From contig JANRKG010000105.1 in the NCBI GenBank assembly GCA_033763635.1, forward strand, positions 1-8,957: DNA of 8,957 nucleotides. The letters are read 5' to 3'. A program made the position numbers and the translations under genes. The notes beneath the pieces are model-generated. The model had not been told where the DNA came from. It searched no databases and was given only the letters and a program-made list of their open reading frames with translations. This DNA is from JANRKG01 sp033763635. GTDB lineage: Bacteria > Cyanobacteriota > Cyanobacteriia > GCF-001939115. This document shows positions 6,792 to 8,957 of this stretch, one piece after another (the stretch's first letter is position 1; each line of letters opens with the position of its first letter).

Positions 6792-7529
6792 TTAGTTAAA
6801 TCCAAGTTCTGGCAAGAAAGTTCCCTTGATTTCATCAGAATTAAACCTTACCAATTTTTTTTGCGCGTGTGCTGAAGACACTTCATCTATTCCAGTTCGA
6901 TGGTTCGGGCTTGGCAATGCTCCATTAGGTGGGATAATCGAAGCTCCTTCTCTGAATCCCAGACTTTCAACTTGAGAGATGGATTGTTCAAATGTTTGAG
7001 TGGGAGTTCCTCGACCCTTCCCATCTGGCAGGATTGTTTGGGTGAGTTTTGCATCCGTCAAGGTCGCTCCCTGCAAATTAGCTCCACTCAAGTCTGCGCC
7101 ACTGAGATCAACGCCACTGAAATCCACATCCTGTAGATTTGCTCGTTGTAAGTTTGCTCGTGCCAAGTTTGCCCATTTCAGGCAAGCATTCTGCAAATTG
7201 GCTCCATTGAGATTTGCTCCCTTCAAGTTCGCCCCTGCCAAGTTTGCACGAGTCAAGTTAGCTTTCCGTAAATTCGCCCCTTGAAGATTCGCACGGGTGA
7301 GTACAACCTCGCTCAGGTTCGCCTCACTTAAATTCTCAGCCCCCAGGGTTGCCCTCGCAAGATTGAGTTGCACTTGGGGATGTTGGTTTCGCCAATTGTT
7401 CCAGCGCTCAACGCCATCGTGAAGCAGTAGGATCAACTCATTTTGTTGTAATTGTTGTAATGCTTGTTTTTGTAAGACTTGCTGAGGGAGATGTTGGGGT
7501 GTTTGTTCGTCGAATAATTCTCTATCCAT
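6792..7529 (-). CDS. Pentapeptide-repeat protein with Gln-rich N-terminus
   Basis: This 245-aa protein has three parts. Residues 1-30 are Gln-rich (QQVLQKQALQQLQQNE). Residues 31-54 hold a GVERWNNWRNQHPQ segment of the sort that commonly precedes repeats in cyanobacterial members. Residues ~55-168 hold about 22 tandem A(N/D)LxX-type pentapeptides (e.g. ANLQGANLRKANLTRANLAG), which should fold as a right-handed quadrilateral beta-helix. A non-repetitive, low-complexity tail of ~75 residues (169-245) follows, with no cysteine and no membrane segment. No signal peptide is present, so it is probably cytosolic. The function is unknown; such proteins are abundant in cyanobacteria and few have assigned roles. 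The start ATG at 7529 is supported by AGGAAAG (7536-7542, minus strand) 6 nt upstream. A possible -10 TATACT lies at 7586-7591. The repeat DNA creates long mirror frames on the plus strand, which are not genes. Confidence 0.9.
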   Translation of the reverse strand: MDRELFDEQTPQHLPQQVLQKQALQQLQQNELILLLHDGVERWNNWRNQHPQVQLNLARATLGAENLSEANLSEVVLTRANLQGANLRKANLTRANLAGANLKGANLNGANLQNACLKWANLARANLQRANLQDVDFSGVDLSGADLSGANLQGATLTDAKLTQTILPDGKGRGTPTQTFEQSISQVESLGFREGASIIPPNGALPSPNHRTGIDEVSSAHAQKKLVRFNSDEIKGTFLPELGFN

Positions 7530-7812
7530 ACCAAACTTTCCTAGCGATCGATGTCAATTCGATCTAGTGAGTATGGAACTAATTTAGTATAAACGTACTG
7601 ATTTGGCAAGAGCCAACTCTGAAAACAGGAAGCAAATGAAGATTCAAAAGCTAAATTTTTCTTAAAGAAATCTGAGTAGGTTTACCCAAAGTTAGCTGTC
7701 ATCAATTTTTATCAACTTTGGGAATCGAGGATTTACGCTATGAAGGCGAATATTATTTTAATAGACTAAAAACATCTCAGTTTAGAAAAGCGATAGGGAG
7801 TCGTCTTAGTCT
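7530..7812. other. Divergent promoter region between the pentapeptide gene and the 107-aa orphan
   Basis: This 283-bp AT-rich stretch holds AGGAAAG (7536-7542, minus) as the ribosome site of the pentapeptide gene and a possible minus-strand -10 TATACT (7586-7591) without a good -35. A dyad TTTCTT-A-AAGAAA lies at 7658-7670. On the plus strand, AGGGAG (7795-7800) is 12 nt before the orphan's ATG. A 78-codon frame from TTG 7718 runs through it but has no ribosome site and overlaps the orphan in another frame. Confidence 0.4.
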
Positions 7813-8136
7813 ATGGATAGCCCTATGGATAGTACAGATAAAACAACCCAGGTTGGCAATTGTATTGGTACTTTTGATAATTCTGGATTCCCAATTACAA
7901 CCTCAAAAAACTTTAGTAACTACGCAACCGTTACATTTCAGGCCATTTCTTTGAATATGCTGGTGACGCGCTCAATTGGCTTGGGACCCATGAAGACAAC
8001 CTATATTCGCCACAAGAATGGTTCTGCAATTCGCATTGAGCGTAACAATCATGGGTTTGTTGCCTATTGGGAATCTCCCAAGGCTCAGATCATCTCCATT
8101 GATACCGCCAAGGCTGAACAACTAGCTGCGGGATGA
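7813..8136 (+). CDS. Orphan 107-aa hypothetical protein
   Basis: I do not recognise this protein. The N-terminal ~48 residues are polar and Ser/Thr/Asn-rich (MDSPMDSTDKTTQVGNC). The C-terminal ~60 are more ordered, with alternating patterns TTYIRHKNGSAIRIERNN and FVAYWESPKAQIISI and an end in DTAKAEQLAAG. These suggest a small beta-rich fold. There is no signal peptide or membrane segment. The ATG at 7813 has AGGGAG 12 nt upstream; ATG 7825 and ATG 7957 are alternative starts, and the last would leave only the better-ordered 59 residues. Codon use from about 7950 onward looks more genuinely coding than the upstream part, so the true protein may be shorter. It is divergent from the pentapeptide gene and its 3' end overlaps a small minus-strand frame. 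Confidence 0.5.
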   Translation: MDSPMDSTDKTTQVGNCIGTFDNSGFPITTSKNFSNYATVTFQAISLNMLVTRSIGLGPMKTTYIRHKNGSAIRIERNNHGFVAYWESPKAQIISIDTAKAEQLAAG

Positions 8137-8277
8137 AGGAACAGACGGGGTCTCTAAACTGTTGCCCAAAATACTGGGATTGCTGTTGAAACTGAGGGTT
8201 GGTAAGAAAAAGCCAGTCAAACCAGCGATCGTAAATAGGGCAATGATCCAGGAAATTTTTGGTTGAACAGTTTTCAT
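8122..8277 (-). CDS. 51-aa putative single-pass membrane or secreted mini-protein
   Basis: A complete ATG-to-TAG frame of 52 codons lies on the minus strand. It begins MKTVQPKISWIIALFTIAGL, a positive N-terminus (two Lys) followed by a hydrophobic stretch to about residue 25 (TGFFLP). A polar Ser/Asn/Pro-rich tail follows to the end (SVPSSRS). This is the layout of a signal peptide or a single transmembrane anchor. AGGG lies about 9-12 nt before the ATG. The last 15 bases overlap the 3' end of the 107-aa gene in convergent orientation. I know of no named family. The hydropathy pattern and start context argue for a real gene, but its short length leaves chance possible. Confidence 0.42.
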   Translation of the reverse strand: MKTVQPKISWIIALFTIAGLTGFFLPTLSFNSNPSILGNSLETPSVPSSRS

Positions 8278-8580
8278 TGGTCTCTACCCTAAAGCAGTTT
8301 CTTTAAAGATGAATAATTGCTAAGGTGTCTGCCTTCCGCCAATTGGCTTATTTTTTGTAAGCCAATTTGTCAAGCCGCAGAAGGGATATTCCAAAAAGGC
8401 GGGTGGGAGGAAGTTTCAGCATCAAAACACTCCTCTTGCTTCAGCTTTTGCCCGCTCGATTCCAGAGTTTTCACCGAGTTTGCCTTCATGTAATTTCACA
8501 CCTATCGCAAGAGACATTCGATAAGCTGAAGGTAAGTGAGTGGAATCCGATCGCGCACTAATTTTTTAGGCTTTTTACCT
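8278..8580. other. Mostly empty intergenic region, probably regulatory
   Basis: This 303-bp stretch separates the divergent 51-aa frame from the DUF4149-like gene. It holds the strong inverted repeat at 8341-8367. A poor promoter match is TTGCCT (8480-8485), 17 nt, TATCGC (8503-8508). Arms CTTCAGCTT (near 8440) and AAGCTGAAG (near 8524) are complementary but 75 bp apart. A 64-codon plus-strand frame starting at TTG 8367 has no ribosome site and basic, low-quality composition; I do not consider it a gene. Confidence 0.45.
8341..8367. repeat. Perfect 10-bp inverted repeat with T-rich loop
   Basis: AATTGGCTTA (8341-8350) and TAAGCCAATT (8358-8367) are exact reverse complements around a TTTTTTG loop. 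Neither side is followed by a T run and the stem is AT-rich, so it is not a typical intrinsic terminator. It lies 64 nt upstream of the 51-aa frame and about 215 nt upstream of the DUF4149-like gene, a position suited to an operator or a mRNA leader structure. Confidence 0.6.
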
Positions 8581-8957
8581 ATGCATACAAGCTTCCCGAA
8601 TTCTGATGTCGTCACAAAGTCTTCTACCTGGAAGTTGCTGACAATTATTGCCTTGGCTTTTTGGCTCAGTGGGAGCGTTCTATTAGGAACCGTTGTGATG
8701 CCCAGTCTTTATGTGACTGGCATGATGACTCAACCTGACTTTGCGAGTGCAGGATATACGCTTTTTGGCATATTCAACCGTGTAGAACTCGTTTGTGCTG
8801 CGTTGGCTCTGACGGGGGTTTTTGTGCTGCGGAGTCATCACGACCTTTGGCATCGTAGAGGCTATGCAGGGGTTATTCTGGCAAGTGTTTTATTGTTGAT
8901 CACGCTTGTTGACACCTACACACTAACCCCTCAAATGAGCGCAATGGGCTTGCAATT
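8581..8957 (+). CDS. DUF4149-like integral membrane protein, 3' end missing
   Basis: The frame is open to the window end: 125 complete codons, truncated. A polar N-terminus (1-16) precedes membrane segments at about 17-38 (LLTIIALAFWLSGSVLLG), 66-84 (NRVELVCAALALTGVFVL) and 96-112 (AGVILASVLLLITLVD). The VVMPSLY...GMMTQPDFASAGYTLFGIFN stretch (from 38 to 66) and DTYTLTPQM (111-119) fit the four-helix DUF4149 / TMEM205-like family as I remember its cyanobacterial members. The function of that family is not established. The ATG at 8581 has TTAGG about 10 nt upstream. An in-frame GTG at 8536 with AAGG just before it would add 15 residues and cannot be excluded. Confidence 0.68.
   Translation, partial: MHTSFPNSDVVTKSSTWKLLTIIALAFWLSGSVLLGTVVMPSLYVTGMMTQPDFASAGYTLFGIFNRVELVCAALALTGVFVLRSHHDLWHRRGYAGVILASVLLLITLVDTYTLTPQMSAMGLQ

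Noticed and set aside
7000..7284. Plus-strand frame full of KFA/RFA repeats
   Set aside because: It is the antisense reading of the 15-bp periodic pentapeptide-repeat DNA.
7718..7954. 78-codon plus-strand frame with a hydrophobic middle
   Set aside because: It needs a TTG start without a ribosome site and overlaps the 107-aa frame, which has a better start and extends further.
8149..8287. GGTCTCTA occurring twice, flanking the 51-aa frame
   Set aside because: Eight-base direct repeats at this distance are weak; there is no mobile element or target duplication logic.
8367..8561. 64-codon plus-strand frame before the DUF4149-like gene
   Set aside because: It has a TTG start inside the arm of the inverted repeat, no ribosome site, and an Arg/His-rich sequence with no protein-like pattern.

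Overview
The window looks like cyanobacterial chromosome. The best evidence is a complete light-dependent protochlorophyllide reductase, supported by a pentapeptide-repeat protein of the usual cyanobacterial style, a DUF4149-like membrane protein, and frequent CGATCG cores of the kind seen in HIP1-rich genomes. No rRNA, tRNA, CRISPR array, transposase or phage gene is visible.

Layout. (1) 1-552, minus strand: an unrecognised 157-aa gene overlaps by ATGA a further minus-strand gene that runs off the left edge; the second has a near-perfect Shine-Dalgarno sequence. (2) 553-997: a non-coding stretch holding a double-hairpin repeat with mutually complementary loops. (3) 998-5566, plus strand: a compact four-gene operon of an AbrB-family membrane protein, a VTT/TVP38 (DedA-like) membrane protein, a MerA-like flavin disulfide reductase and an ArsS-type radical SAM protein. 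Spacings are 9 and 10 nt, then a 4-nt overlap. (4) 5648-6610, minus strand: por, convergent with the operon. (5) 6792-7529, minus strand: a pentapeptide-repeat protein. (6) 7813-8136, plus strand: an orphan 107-aa protein. A 51-aa membrane or secreted mini-protein lies on the minus strand at 8122-8277 and overlaps the orphan's 3' end. (7) 8278-8580: mostly empty, with one strong inverted repeat. (8) 8581 to the right edge: the start of a DUF4149-like integral membrane protein.

How they may work together. The operon is the most interesting part. ArsS makes arsenosugar precursors from methylated arsenicals in the characterised cases. The partner reductase has the redox-active CxxxxC pair of MerA and lipoamide dehydrogenase but lacks the mercury-handling elements of true MerA. 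The two membrane proteins may move a lipid-linked or small-molecule intermediate. A membrane-associated organoarsenical or thiol-redox module is a reasonable inference, but no arsM, arsR or arsenic efflux gene is present in the window. The remaining genes look like ordinary single-gene units, and por is chlorophyll biosynthesis.
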